Assembly: GCA_964036275.1 (NCBI GenBank)
Contig: OZ038435.1
Location: forward strand, 15,105,634-15,169,633
Source of the DNA: Litoditis marina
Taxonomy: Eukaryota > Nematoda > Chromadorea > Rhabditida > Rhabditidae
Reading direction: 5' to 3'
DNA: 64,000 nt
Shown piece by piece: positions 12,701 to 23,624 of the stretch; position 1 is the first letter of the stretch; the number at the start of each line of letters is the position of its first letter. The notes below the pieces were generated by a model. It worked only from the letters and a program-made list of their open reading frames with translations, was not told the DNA's origin and searched no databases. The position numbers and the translations under genes are program-made.

Positions 12701-15700
12701 TAGTTCATTTATCTAATAACTTTTTCTAGTTACATTTTGGTTGTACTGCAACATTCAAAACTTGATAGTCGTTGTCGATACAAAAACAGTAGCATAATGT
12801 GTAGCTTAGTTTGTGCTGTGTTTCTTCTTGTTGGGATTCTCGAACATAGGTCACACCAAGTGGTTTTCGTTTGTGTCCACTACATTTTCTTTATTTTCAC
12901 AAAGTGTGCAGCTTCTATAGTGGTTTTGAGAGATAGCAATGACATTCATTCGTCATTCGTCATAATGTTCATAAAATACTGTTCACACAAAGATTTCTCA
13001 CTTTTTTTAGACGCCGTGATCAAAGATTTCGAGAAACTGTCTACAAACATCAAGCTACTGAACAAGAAGGTTGAAGATTCTTAGTTTCCATTTTATTATT
13101 AGTTCATTTCATGTCTTACATACGGTTTTTCCTTTTCACCGGCGCAGAGCACTCACTCAGCAAACGAGACACAGGTCGCAAACTTTCTCGGATACTCTTA
13201 CATACGGGCTGTACATACGGCCTCTGAAAAATAGGTCAGTGTAAATACGTGAAATTACCCCCCACCGGGCGGATTTGGACCTCCACTTTTTTTAAAAATT
13301 CATCTTGAATTTACAGATTGAAGTGGTCCGTTCCCGCTCATCTCGAGATGATTTCATTCTCGCCGTTGAGGACAATTTCAAGGAAATGGAAAAGGCCATC
13401 GTTGATGCTGTCGCTGATTTCATTGTGGGTACTTCATTGACTTTTCTGAAATGACATAATCTTGGTGAAGCGCTTGGTAAAAGTTTTGTTGTTCTCTATT
13501 TGTACGTGCGCTGTTTTGTAGATAATAGAAAGATTGATGAGAAATGCAGAAACTACATTGTCACTGACCAGAATCTTTAGTGTGATTGAACGTCTTAACT
13601 GAAGCTGCTATTCTTGGTCTAGAAAATACATAGTCACTGTTCAGAAAACTCCGGAAAGGCACTGTAGCACTGTAGTTTTGCTTTGCTGTAACTATCATGA
13701 GATTGATATGATTTTATCATGATAAACACTTCATATTTACATTTCAAAAATTTGAATGAAGTCTACTTATTCTTCATGTCCTCTCGTCTTTGAACCTCGG
13801 CATTTGTGTAATGTTCTGTTGGGTTTGCTTGTTAGACCGAACACGAGGTGATATGATGTTCTATTTAGTGCTGACGTTTCGGCGGGTTCGCCGTCTTCAG
13901 AGCCTGTAAAAGGCTTCAGTCAACTATTTACGACAAAATCGATACAGTCGCGCCGGAATTCAACTCAAAAGTCTAGAAGTCTAGAGTCAAATGAAGTCTA
14001 CTTATTTTAGAAAATGTTGCTCGACCTCTCGCCCCAGTGTGACAATCTGATGGGAATCTGGGACCATGTAGGCGCCTACGCCTGCAATCATATTGCCGAT
14101 CCCGTTCAGGCTCTTTGGATTTCTCTCGGTAGGTTCGAAAAGGGGGATTTGGTGGGGGGGTTTAGGAGGCGTGGCATAACGCCATCTTCTTTGGATTTTT
14201 CTCGGTAGGTTCAGATAATGACTTGAGGGAGGACTTAGAGGGGGTTTAGGGATGCGGCCTTTTGACATGAAAGTGGTGCAGGCTTTTTGGATAATATTAC
14301 TCGGTAGGTTAGAGGGGACTTAGAAAAGGGTAGCCATGTTTTTATGGTCTCGAAATTGCTGACATAATGAATGCATATTGTCGCCCACGTTCCTAAATTC
14401 TGCTGTGTATTCATGTTTTACATTAAAATCATGAAGCTATTCTTGGTTGGGGCCACAAGTGTAGTCTTAGACATAGGAATAACGAGGACTATATAGGGTT
14501 TGTTTTCAACTGAAAGCAAGGATTTACGGTTGTCTTATACCGCTATGTTTGTATTTTAATTGAGATCAAACTACACTAAAAACTTGATTAAACATTTTGT
14601 TCCAGTCATTTATGGTGTAAAGTCCCTCTCAACTTATTCTCGACCAGGGGTCACTTTGAATGCGTACTGTAGGAATACACATGAAAAGCAAAAAGACTAT
14701 ACCCTTCTTTTCCAGTAATTTGTAAAAATCCAATTAAAGAAATACAAAGGAATATTCATAATTATAGTTAATTATGAAAAAATTCCAGTAGTTTGTGGTG
14801 TGGGTGCCCTATACCTCTGTGTTTGTAGTTGAGATTCCGCCAACTTTCAGTTGAGACCGAAACAATAAAAATTCTATCATTTTGTTCCAGTCATTTGTGG
14901 TGTGAAGTAACGTCTCAACCTATTCTCGACCAGGGGAGATTCTGAAAGCGTACTGTAGGGCTACACGTAAGATTGACGCCCACTATGTTGTTCCAGTGAT
15001 TTGTGGTGTGGGTGCCCTGACGGCCGTCTGTCAACTCTTCAAATCAACAAAATTCCTGCGCGACATCGAAATCAGTAGTGCAGAAAAGGCGAAATCTGGG
15101 AAAAAGACAAAATCGAAGAGCAAAAGCGAGAAGAAACCCGAGACCCCCGAGAAGGTATAGTCTTAATCAAACCTTCGTGACTAGCTACAGTAACCCGTGG
15201 AATATTGATATGATGGCTTTCTTTTAGGAGTTTGTAAGAGAAAATAAGCAGAATAAGTATAATTGTATAAACCCTGTGTTGTGCAATTTTCCCGAGAAGG
15301 TATAGTCTTAATCAAACAATGGTAGTTCCCTACAGTAATCTGGAAAAGTGTACAGTACACTGCTTACCCAGTCAGTTTCACTCATTCCTTACTCTCTACA
15401 GTAACCCATGGAGTACGGGAATGTTTTCACCTTTTACTTATGAAGTGCTGATTATAGTTTGTGGAAGATACCGAAACCTCCACATACAAAGCTGAAACGT
15501 TTTGGAAATTGGGACTTGTTTCGAAATTTTGTACTTATACTTTCTACTTAATACTTTATAATCCTTCACAGTGACAAGATGACTTCAAGTGGACTTTACA
15601 CATTTTAAAGTACTTAGAACCAATTCAAGCCCTCGGTTTCCTGTCCCTACACTATTGTTTTTCATTGCATTGTCATTATTCATTGTAACATTAATAATAA

Positions 15701-17456
15701 TATTATTATTACAGGACACCATGGCCGATGAGCTGAAGAACACTGAAACCGCCCGCGAGACGCCCGAACCCGAAGCACCAACCAAGGAGGACGCGTACGG
15801 AATACAGGTGGATTGTAGTTCGTACTTTGAGGGGGGGGGGGTTAAGTATAAACAATAACAATATCATATTACGGCAGCTAGATGAATATATTTATTTGCC
15901 ACGATTCAACACGTGACTTTTGACATTGTAAGATGTTTATGGAATACTATGTATAGAATACAGGTGGGTAGTTGAAGGGGGGGGGGATCCTTTATTTAAC
16001 CCGGCATTTTGTCAACAGTCAATTATTAACCGGGTTACTTGGTTAACCCTTTTGTTATCCACTTGTTAACCCCAAATTTCCCTCAAAAGACATTGTAAAG
16101 AAGGGTTACAATGGGGTTCAGAAATGGGTTATAGGGTTACCTGGTAGAGTTAACGAAATACCGGGTTCCTTGCGGAATTGGCCCGGGGAAGGGGGCTCAA
16201 GTATAAATGTTGGTATCGGAAAACTTTTCGAGCCTTTTCAGTAATAATTTTCATCAATTCAAACTCAGAAGTATACCCGACGAACAGCCAACAAAAATAA
16301 ACCAAAAACGAAATTTTCTTCAGCTGTTAAAGAAGGAAGACTATGTGGTCCAATGCCAACGCTTCAGTCCTTTAAACAGCAATACATTGTTCAATTGCAG
16401 TTTAAAGGACCGCTGACACGGGATTGGTCCACATAATCGTCCTACTTAAATGAATCGGTCATCCCACTCAAAAACAACCAAGTTTCACGAACCAATAAAA
16501 TAAAGAACATTTAATAGCACTGTTTGAACAGGCGGAAACAGAACGCCGAATAGTGCTTTTCTCGATTATTTAGACAAAAAACGTTCAAAATCGTTGGTAT
16601 TTTAATTCTGAGGTACTTTGCTGTATTCTTTTATTTACACCTTATAGTTATTTATTTACAGAAGGCCGCCGCCACCCAAGAAGACGCAGATCAGGCAAAA
16701 GATGCCACAGGTGAGTGGAGAAAATAGAATAAGTATCTTGAATACCATTATGTCAGAATATATTCAACGCATTCATAACAGAGGTGAATTCTATATCTAA
16801 CCCGCTTTTTAGGTAACCTAACCCTTTTTTGGTAACCTTTTTTTCAGGTTACTTCGGTGGTAACCTGAAAGTAACCTAAAACCAAAAACAGGTTACCCTA
16901 AAAATTTGACTTGAAAACTCGTTTTTATTGTTATTTTTGATGGTAACCCGATTTTGGTTTGAGGTTACTTAGAGGTCACTTACTCAAGTAACCTGAAAAA
17001 AAGGTTACTAAAAAAGGGTTAGGTTACGTAAAAACCGGGTTAGTTGTAGAATTAGCCCATAACAGATTGTATCACAAGGTGTCTTCCTGAGGTTGATTAC
17101 TAATTGAGACCATAACCTTCTCCTACTTACGTACTCTCCTACAATAAACCTTCCAAATGTTGGCTTATGAACGAACCCTCCAAGTTCATAAAGCATTTAA
17201 CTATCATGAAACATTGACTATACCTTGGCATTAGCAATCACAGTACATAAAATTGTTTTCAGAGCATTTTAGCGACTGAATCATCAAATCGAAACTTTTG
17301 AGGGCATTTTCTCATAATTTGAATAAATATTTATTTCCAGTTCCCGAGATTGAACCGACTGCAGCAACCGAGAAGTCCGAAGTGAAACCCCCCTCTCAGA
17401 AGTCTGCCGCAAAATCGGGACCTCCACCCAGCGAGCCGAAGTCCAAACCCCAGTAG
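3776..17456 (+). CDS. Prominin-like five-transmembrane glycoprotein
   Basis: Twenty-three exons: 3776-3797, 4307-4425, 4934-5008, 5338-5445, 6024-6183, 6499-6659, 7043-7141, 7665-7742, 8387-8470, 8767-8835, 9618-9718, 10122-10253, 10564-10704, 11599-11686, 12033-12140, 12560-12620, 13011-13069, 13317-13424, 14011-14128, 14997-15154, 15715-15807, 16662-16710, 17341-17456. All phases agree, giving 768 residues. Segments in order: TM1 (about 73-97) followed by a Cys cluster (CCIKRCCCSKY), TM2 (118-143), a 180-residue coiled-coil-prone loop, TM3 (333-358), TM4 (374-420), a second large loop with paired Cys, TM5 (625-645), then a 120-residue Lys/Glu/Pro-rich tail. This topology with a Cys-rich TM1-TM2 turn is the prominin (CD133) pattern; prominins organise membrane protrusions. 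TGA in frame at 3718 supports the start, but no signal peptide is visible, so the first exon may be wrong. AATAAA at 17643. Confidence 0.72.
6772..6850. repeat. Partial SINE-like copy lacking the tRNA part
   Basis: Resembles the non-tRNA part of the SINE at 11207-11385 ('tatagtcgtcgc', 'tactgtatatctc', 'gctgtgtac'), in the intron after exon 6 of the prominin-like gene. Confidence 0.5.
7896..8082 (-). repeat. tRNA-derived SINE, copy A
   Basis: On the minus strand it contains a B-box (GGTTCGATTCC) preceded by a degenerate tRNA-like body, then a shared tail ending in the block 'ttggcgacgac'. The same unit is at 11207-11385, 42575-42745, 52178-52352 and 57084-57265. Cloverleaf stems do not close, so it is not a functional tRNA. 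Confidence 0.75.
8085..8230. repeat. Poly-C-rich element (copy 1 of the GTAGCACTTCAAC family)
   Basis: Runs of C broken by 'gtagcacttcaaccccc' and 'aacctgaaagtctaggag'. A longer copy is at 28865-29160 in the CIAO2B gene. Confidence 0.7.
8980..9211. repeat. Intact about 230-bp MITE (GGTCTGACAGGAACC ends)
   Basis: Terminal inverted repeats 'aagatggtctgacgggaacc' and its mirror 'ggttcctgtcagaccacctt', each followed internally by 'gcgctccacggttaatt'. The same family at 40205-41613 is split by another element; another rearranged piece is at about 39990-40080. Confidence 0.8.
9354..9596. repeat. About 240-bp MITE (CTCTACAGTAA ends), copy 1
   Basis: Inverted ends of the form 'gtttcac...ccctctacagtaa' and 'ttactgta...attggtgaaac'. 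Other copies are at 50079-50316 and 56714-56950, with TATA at both edges in the better copies. Confidence 0.75.
10922..11088. repeat. About 165-bp repeat with GAGAGAGTGT core (copy 2, inverted)
   Basis: Inverted counterpart of 1597-1763 (see there), in the intron after exon 13 of the prominin-like gene. Confidence 0.65.
11207..11385 (+). repeat. tRNA-derived SINE, copy B (best preserved)
   Basis: Plus-strand copy. A-box-like TAGCGTAGTG (about 11309), B-box GGTTCGATTCC (11351-11361), then 'ggcgagagacc' and an AT-rich 3' end. The 5' part contains 'gtcgtcgccaacggaaagg', diagnostic for the family. Confidence 0.8.
13793..13975. repeat. Diverged relative of the 1049-1286 MITE
   Basis: Shares the end 'tttgaacctcggcatt', 'ttagaccgaacacgagg' and the loop 'gttcgccgtcttcagagcc', but the right arm has decayed. 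Confidence 0.65.
15985..16195. repeat. GGTTAACC-rich palindromic repeat (diverged)
   Basis: Contains repeated 'ccgggtta' and 'ggttaaccc' motifs in both orientations. A similar diverged stretch is at 43620-43855. Confidence 0.5.
16326..16449. repeat. About 125-bp palindromic MITE (AAGGACGATTATGTGG family)
   Basis: Ends in 'aaagaaggaagactatgtgg' and its mirror; the centre holds 'tcctttaaac...tgcagtttaaagga', itself a hairpin. Family copies: 25975-26106, 41608-41717, 44377-44500, 49714-49838, 55534-55658. Confidence 0.8.
16783..17060. repeat. About 275-bp palindromic element (GAATTCTATATCTAACC family)
   Basis: Terminal inverted repeats begin 'gaattctatatctaacc' and end 'ggttagttgtagaatt'; the interior alternates GGTAACCT-type motifs. 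Copies: 25394-25671, 39177-39452, 41718-41990, 42206-42375, and one decayed arm at 19975-20130. Confidence 0.85.
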
Positions 17457-18066
17457 AACCATAGAATCACCCCCCACCAATCGATATGAATACTGTTTTC
17501 ATCTGTCACTAGCTATCACTTGTCTCCGGTTCATTATAAATGACAGCGTTCTATTTGGCTGATAACAGTAAATCGTAAATGTACACGTTTTACTCATCGA
17601 AAAGTTTCGAGGAATGGAAACGGGTAAACAACGGGTAGGGAAAATAAACTTCGGTCGGAACTAGTAACAAATTGAAATTGAATTGAACTACCAAATCTAA
17701 ATTGAGATGAACTTTGGTTCCAATTCAGTAATTTTAAGATTTAGGAAAGAAAGTTCATGATCTACATTAAAACACTTTCAACAATATTTACAAGCATTAG
17801 AAGCATTAGAAGAACACGACACGGTGACACATTCTCAACTATGTGACACTTTAACATATAGTGGGTAGATATAAATCGAACAGGGATAAATCTCTTTTCT
17901 CACGTAGAAAACGTCTATATAGAATCGAGAATGTAACAATTGAATGAAGTAAGCAAAGAATTTCTACCTAAAAATATCTCGAGGGCGAGGCACAAGGCAT
18001 CACAGCTTACTCTATATGTACATAAACACACCGATCTTTAAATGAATACGACGAATATATCGATTT
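17457..18066. other. Convergent intergenic region
   Basis: The 3' ends of the prominin-like gene (+) and the COMM-domain gene (-) face each other. Contains AATAAA at 17643 for the plus gene. No other feature seen. Confidence 0.6.
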
Positions 18067-20445
18067 TTACTCTCGGTGAGATTGCAGTTGCTTGTACGCA
18101 TTCATCGCTTCCTTGATCTTCCAGTTCAAATCCTACAAATTCACAAATGAGAATATGTCAACCCAAAACTCTCAAAACACCTTCAAAATCAAGTTGTGGA
18201 AAACTTTGAAAAAGCTCACTAAAACCGTGAAATGATGAAACTGTGGTGTTTTCTGTCTTTCAGTTTTCGAGTTTCCCAGAAACCGATTAATCAAGTTCTC
18301 TATCCTCTAATGTGCGCCTAATGAGAGTCAAAGTTCCTTAGTGCGAAGGAACATGTACAATTACCCATCAAAATCGACCCAACATAGCCATATAACCAAA
18401 ATTGTTATTATAACTATATAAGCAAAATATGTAATCAATCGCTTCAATCGCATTCTATCCTATTCTATAACCAGTAACCGACCTGCAATTGGTTGGCGTC
18501 ACAATCGAAAGTGAACTCTGTTGATTTCGCCTCGTCCATTGGTATGGAATGGAGGGTGAAAGAGGCATAGGGCGCACCCACTCGCGCCAGAGAAGACGAC
18601 TGGAAATAAGAATAATGTATGTATAATAAAAAATATATAAACAATATACTAAATATATGTTTGTTTGAACTGAAAATGGTTGATGGCTGGAAATATGGCT
18701 GGATGACTGGCAATAGTGAAAATGAAGCAATAGCTTTCGAATTCTTCTTGAAGGGTTGAATTGAACTTTGCAGTTGTTTAGACCGGAAAACCGAAAGTCA
18801 TTTCTATCTTGGTATATGTGAAAATATACGACGTGACACGCGCCAGAGAAGACTACTGGCGAATCGGACCAATAACAGACGGATTATACCAACACACTTG
18901 GTTTAATCCGTCTATTATTTCAATGCTCCGTAATCCCAACAGGAATGCATGTTTCACAAGCAGTTCTCTCCCCCTTTCTTCAAGAAGTCTCTCGCATGTC
19001 TTTGGATCAATGCCAACAGAGCATTCGACAGTCCACCATGAGGTATTCTATGAAGGAAAGGGACCAAGACCTTACAAGAAGCTGCTGCTACAAAGATCTG
19101 TGACATGTATGATGATCACCGTCTCGTAACGGAGCGAAGTGAATGAATAGATATGTAAATATGTACTTGGTGACAGTCAGGAAGAAAACAAGTACATTTT
19201 TGGAGAAATTGGACGTTTTCTATGACAACTTATGAAATTTCACGTCCGGAAAGTACGATTTCTTCCCAGATTATTGATCATTCCAGATACAGGTAACGTT
19301 TGTTTGATCAAATGAGCCGAAAGCTGAAATAAATGAGAACTCTAGGAGAGATTGTATGACGCATATTAGGTTAAATAGACCGAAAAACTAGAAATCAACT
19401 AGAAACTTTTGTTTTTTTAACGAAAAAACGGAAATAGTAAATAATTTTCCCACCTCAGCTGTTTTGGCAACCGTCCAGTCAACATCGACCAATTGCGGGA
19501 AATCCCAATGAATCGACTTCAGAATCTGTCGGAGGAGGGGACGATGTTTCTGAAAAAAATGAGAATGAAAATATTCTTTGACTAAAAGCCCCTTGAGCTT
19601 CTGTGCAAAGCGGAGAAAACTGAAAAGAATGGTAGCGGAGTGTAATACAACCAAACTATCTACATGACGCGAACCTTGGTGAGAGAGAAAAAAAGAGAGA
19701 TAGCGAAATGATGAAAGAGAGAGAGAGAGAGAGAGAAGTACAAAGAAGGTAGAAAAAGAGAAAAACACAGGGAAATAATGAGTTGTGACCAAACGTACTC
19801 ACCTCAATAGCGTCAGCAAGTAGGTCCCCTATACCCCCTTGTGTGTCAGCCAGTTTCTCTCTGACCGTCTGTGCACTCCAACTCTCTCGCACGGCTGTCA
19901 CTACGAGAGACCAGACGGATTCTGCCACCCGACGCTCGCAACATGCGTCTGACCCTGGAAATGGGTGAAATACTAGTTAGTTCTATATCTAACCGAGTGT
20001 TTTGGTAACCCAACTTTTTTCGTCTAATTTAACCAGAAAATTAGTTTTAAGTGTTAGTTTTATTGACAACCGATTATTTGTTTCAGGTTAATTTTCGGTT
20101 ACACACTTCGGTAACCGGAAAAAGCAAATATCAAAAAAGGTAAGGTTTACATTGAGTTGGACTAAAACACCTCGTAGTTCAGTTAGTTGCGAATTTGTTG
20201 ACGTAGAATCTTGTGAGGTGAGGTTTGCTCTATATGGAGGTCCCAGTAAAACTTCTCCCAACCAAACCAATACATCAATTAGTAGAATAACTACATAGTA
20301 GATAACTTGGAATAATAGGTAACTGTGTAATACTTGACTTACATTTCGTTTTACCCAGTAGAACTTCGCACAACGTATTCACTCTATCCTTGTTGAGTGA
20401 ACCATCGGGAAGTGATTTCAGAACACTTATTAGGCTGGCTGACAT
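18067..20445 (-). CDS. COMM-domain protein
   Basis: Exons 20445-20343, 19954-19803, 19549-19454, 18599-18483 and 18132-18067 agree in phase and encode 177 residues, the usual size for a COMMD protein. The N-terminal half is helical (LISVLKSLPDGSLNK...). The C-terminal COMM domain carries the typical entry motif PQLVDVDWTV, a beta region (SFTLHSIPMDEAKSTEFTF) and the closing helix DANQLQDLNWKIKEAM. COMMD proteins form the Commander complex with CCDC22/CCDC93 and act in endosomal recycling and cullin/NF-kB control. It lies 780 bp behind tim-16 on the same strand, the last gene of a probable operon. Which paralogue it is cannot be decided by eye. Intron 3 contains a mutated copy of the exon-4 acceptor edge. 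Confidence 0.75.
18950..19120 (+). other. Coding-like fragment inside COMM-domain intron
   Basis: On the plus strand one frame reads through a Cys-, Arg- and Ser-rich stretch (SLDQCQQSIRQSTMRYSMK, then a CCYKDL motif) before stops. It looks more protein-like than its surroundings but has no start, clear splice sites or family I can name. It could be a gene or transposon relic. Confidence 0.2.
19975..20130. repeat. Decayed arm of GAATTCTATATCTAACC element
   Basis: Begins 'agttctatatctaacc' and holds GGTAACC-type motifs, but lacks a recognisable right end. It lies between exons 1 and 2 of the COMM-domain gene. Confidence 0.55.
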
Positions 20446-21225
20446 TTCTTTAAAGGAAAAGTTCTTAAAATACAATCAACATACGAATTTCCTGTTAGTT
20501 AAATTATTTCGTTCGAATCGAAGGTTCAAATCAAACTTTCCCAAAAAGTCGAAACTTACAAGAGAACGTCAGAAAGAGATGGTGCAAGTTGGTTTACAAT
20601 CAATGGATAGCTACTTTTGACACAAAAATAAACATATATTCACTTTGTATTTGAATTTAAATGTTTTGAATTTCGGTACTATAGATAAACGTTTTTCACA
20701 ACTTCGAGGTATCCAGATAATCATTGTATGATCATGCCACATTTTCGAACAACTTCCATTTCGATAAAAACAAAAAGTTCATTTCAACTACGCAAAACAA
20801 TAAAATATCCTAACTACTCTACACAAAACTATGGAACTTCAAAAACAGTTTTTGAATATCGGTCAAACAATGTTTCTTAAATCTGAATGACACGAAAAAT
20901 TCTACCTAACAAATCAACAAAATAACGAATAAACAAACTTCTAGTAAAAAATCGATTGTTGTGCTCAAAAAGTCACAGGAGAAATAGAAAACTACAGAAC
21001 TATTCAGGTTGACCATGTATTGCGAACAAAATCATACAAAGATTCTATTCTCTCCAATAAAACTACTAGTAAAGATAGTCTACTGGTGAATCTAGACTAA
21101 ACAAATGTGGAAAATCATAAAGAAATTGAGAAAAGCTCTAGAAATCAATCCAGGCTAACAGAAAACGTAAATTTCGCCTCTTTCTAGTGAAACTACTAGT
21201 AAACATTTCAAAATGACCCGCCAGA

Positions 21226-23373
21226 CTACTTTTCATTCTCCTTTTTCTCCTCGCTGTTACTACTCGGCTGTTCCTGTTTCTGTTCCACTTCGATTCCCTG
21301 CCTCCTAAATTCATCGTCGACTCGCTCCTTTGCTCGGTAGACCTGGAGAGAAGAGAACATAGACAGGTTTTGGAAAGAATACAATACAATTGAAAACATT
21401 GTATTTGCGAATACAACCTAGAATACAATAATACAAACACAACCGTTTTGATGTTTTTCAAGAAATCTCTAAGAAAGGATTATAGCGGAGTTGTAGTTTA
21501 AACTCGATACACGACATGATTTACACATTTCGACCAAAAAGAAGCGGGGTCAAACTACAAACACAGAGGGATTGAGCAACCTGCACCGTGAAGGATTCTT
21601 TGAAAAGAGCTAGCCCTATACTCTGTGGACAGGCTATCTGTTCTCAAATAAATGTGTCAGATTTATATGTTTTCCAATTTCCAATGAAAAACTCCCGAAT
21701 GAACGTCAGACATTGATGTTGTACGTTCTAGAAGCTCTATCAAACACTGCGACTTGAAAAAACAGTTGTTACAAAATATTTCCGCGATATCCATGAAAAA
21801 CTGTTCTATAAAAACGTCAGGAAAATACGTTGACTACCCTTGAAAAATACTGACCTTCGACTGCAAATAGAATGATCCTCCTTTCGTTTTGTCGTTGATT
21901 TTGAACAAATGGTCGTAGTTTTTCTCCACTTCTTCCAACTTCAACGGTGTCTTCACATTCAAGATTTGAATCGACTCCTGCAACATTTCAATTTCAAATT
22001 CAGTATTTTCTTGAACGATATCGACGATCAACTTGGAGGTTTATTCCAGCTGTTCATGCACCGAGCACCGTATAAATGAGCAACATATTTCACGTAAGCT
22101 TAGGCATTCCACGTGGATATCATACGTAAAATACCCTCTTATTTCGATGTTGAATGATGCTCACTTTTGCCCGATTTTGACCGGGGCATGCTCACTTTTT
22201 GGGGTAATGTTACGGATTCTCGGTAGCATTAACGAAAAATCGTGTTTCCCAATGACATATGCTTACTTTTTGGGGATGCTCACGCTCACTTTTACCGACT
22301 TGATGTGAACCTTTTTTACGCATGGTGGATATGATATATGATAACCACATCCACATCTTCTAGAACTCTTCGTTGACGCCCTAATTCTTTCCATTCCTAA
22401 CTCCCATATCCTACTTCGACTACCATTAGAAGGACATTATGAATAGTGTAGGATTCCATGTACAAACCATGGTTTGATATGTGATACGTTTGATTAAGAA
22501 AACAACTACGATCTGATAATGATAGAAACAGTGATGTGATAATTTCACGAAAAACAATGGAAATCAACGACTTCGACCGATAATCAATATTCGACAACAA
22601 GTTTTGACCTACCTCCAGACTGATTCCGAGTTTCGCATTGCTGGTGGCGTTTTCCTTGGCTTCGCTCTGCGATTGGCCGGAACTAGTCGCGTGTCGCTGG
22701 GCTGCGTGCTGACTTTCTGCAAACAAATTCTCACATAAATGATTTTTTTTTGAATCAGTAATCAGTTTAAAGTTTATTAGGTGACGTTTGACTTTTTCAG
22801 TTGAAGAAAGACTATTAGCTGAACATATCGAAACTTCGAAACCCAAAAACACCACGGCAGCCTGGAGAAAGGAGCGAACAATAGTATATTCCATCATCTC
22901 TCTTCAAACTCCGTTTAAAGCCCAGCTTCACTAACAGAAGGGAAAATGAGAACCTCTCTGACCCAAACGGAACTTCTTAGTTATGTTAACTAAGAAGTTC
23001 CGTTCCTAAACTAACGTTTGAACTCCTCCTTGACAGCTCGACCCAGGGCCTTTCCAACAGCTTCACCCACTGCTAAAACCACCTGAAAGCAAAGGAATGG
23101 AATTAGAATTGGGATAACCATTTGCGCCAAAACTTTGCAATTGGATCGCTACAAAATCGAAAGAGTATGAAGATCAATGAGACGCAGACCTATTTGTTTC
23201 TGACCTACATGCTCTCATGTAAAAAAGTCAATTGGCTGAGAAAGTAGTAATCACATAACATCTTCCATTACGGGGTTCAAAGTATAAAGTACAAATAGCC
23301 AAACAAACTGCCTAAACACAAAGATACAAAATCAAACGTCAAAGTTTACCTTGACTGCGTGCTTCAGAGGCAT
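21226..23373 (-). CDS. tim-16: Mitochondrial import motor subunit TIM16/PAM16 (Magmas)
   Basis: Exons 23373-23350, 23082-23016, 22716-22613, 21977-21855 and 21342-21226 join in phase, about 137 residues. The N-terminus [20 protein letters not shown] is the hydrophobic membrane-associating part. The J-like domain follows, with the family signature [16 protein letters not shown] and [23 protein letters not shown]16 lacks the HPD motif of true J proteins, as here, and pairs with PAM14/TIM14 to regulate mtHsp70 at the TIM23 channel. The C-terminal tail is Glu/Lys-rich. A trans-splice-like acceptor (TTTTTTGCTTCAG, ending 23417 on the minus strand) precedes the ATG. Its stop is 780 bp from the COMM-domain start, and the upstream MRM2 stop is 250 bp away. 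The donor after exon 2 (GTTAGT) is unusual but required by phase. Confidence 0.93.
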
Positions 23374-23624
23374 GTTTGCAATGTTCTTCGAGACGATTAC
23401 ACGAAATCGAAGATTTCTGAAGCAAAAAATGAAACAACCAGCTTTCAAACCAGGAAACAACAATTACTATACAGTAAAACTGTTGAAGATATGTCCAAAG
23501 TGATTAAACTTTCGAGGAGAATATAAATAATTCGAGAAATATATTTTATGAACTAAGACAAATAACAAACAATAACAACAACAAACAAATGCCATAGTTA
23601 ATAACCTAAATAAATATATACAAT

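Noticed and set aside
18809..19129. 106-codon plus-strand ORF as a nested gene
   Set aside because: It begins in an exon echo, has no conserved motif in that frame, and no splice or promoter context.
19388..19928. 134- and 90-codon minus-strand ORFs as the COMM-domain exons
   Set aside because: They run across true exons into a GA/CT-rich intron; only the parts between good splice sites were kept.
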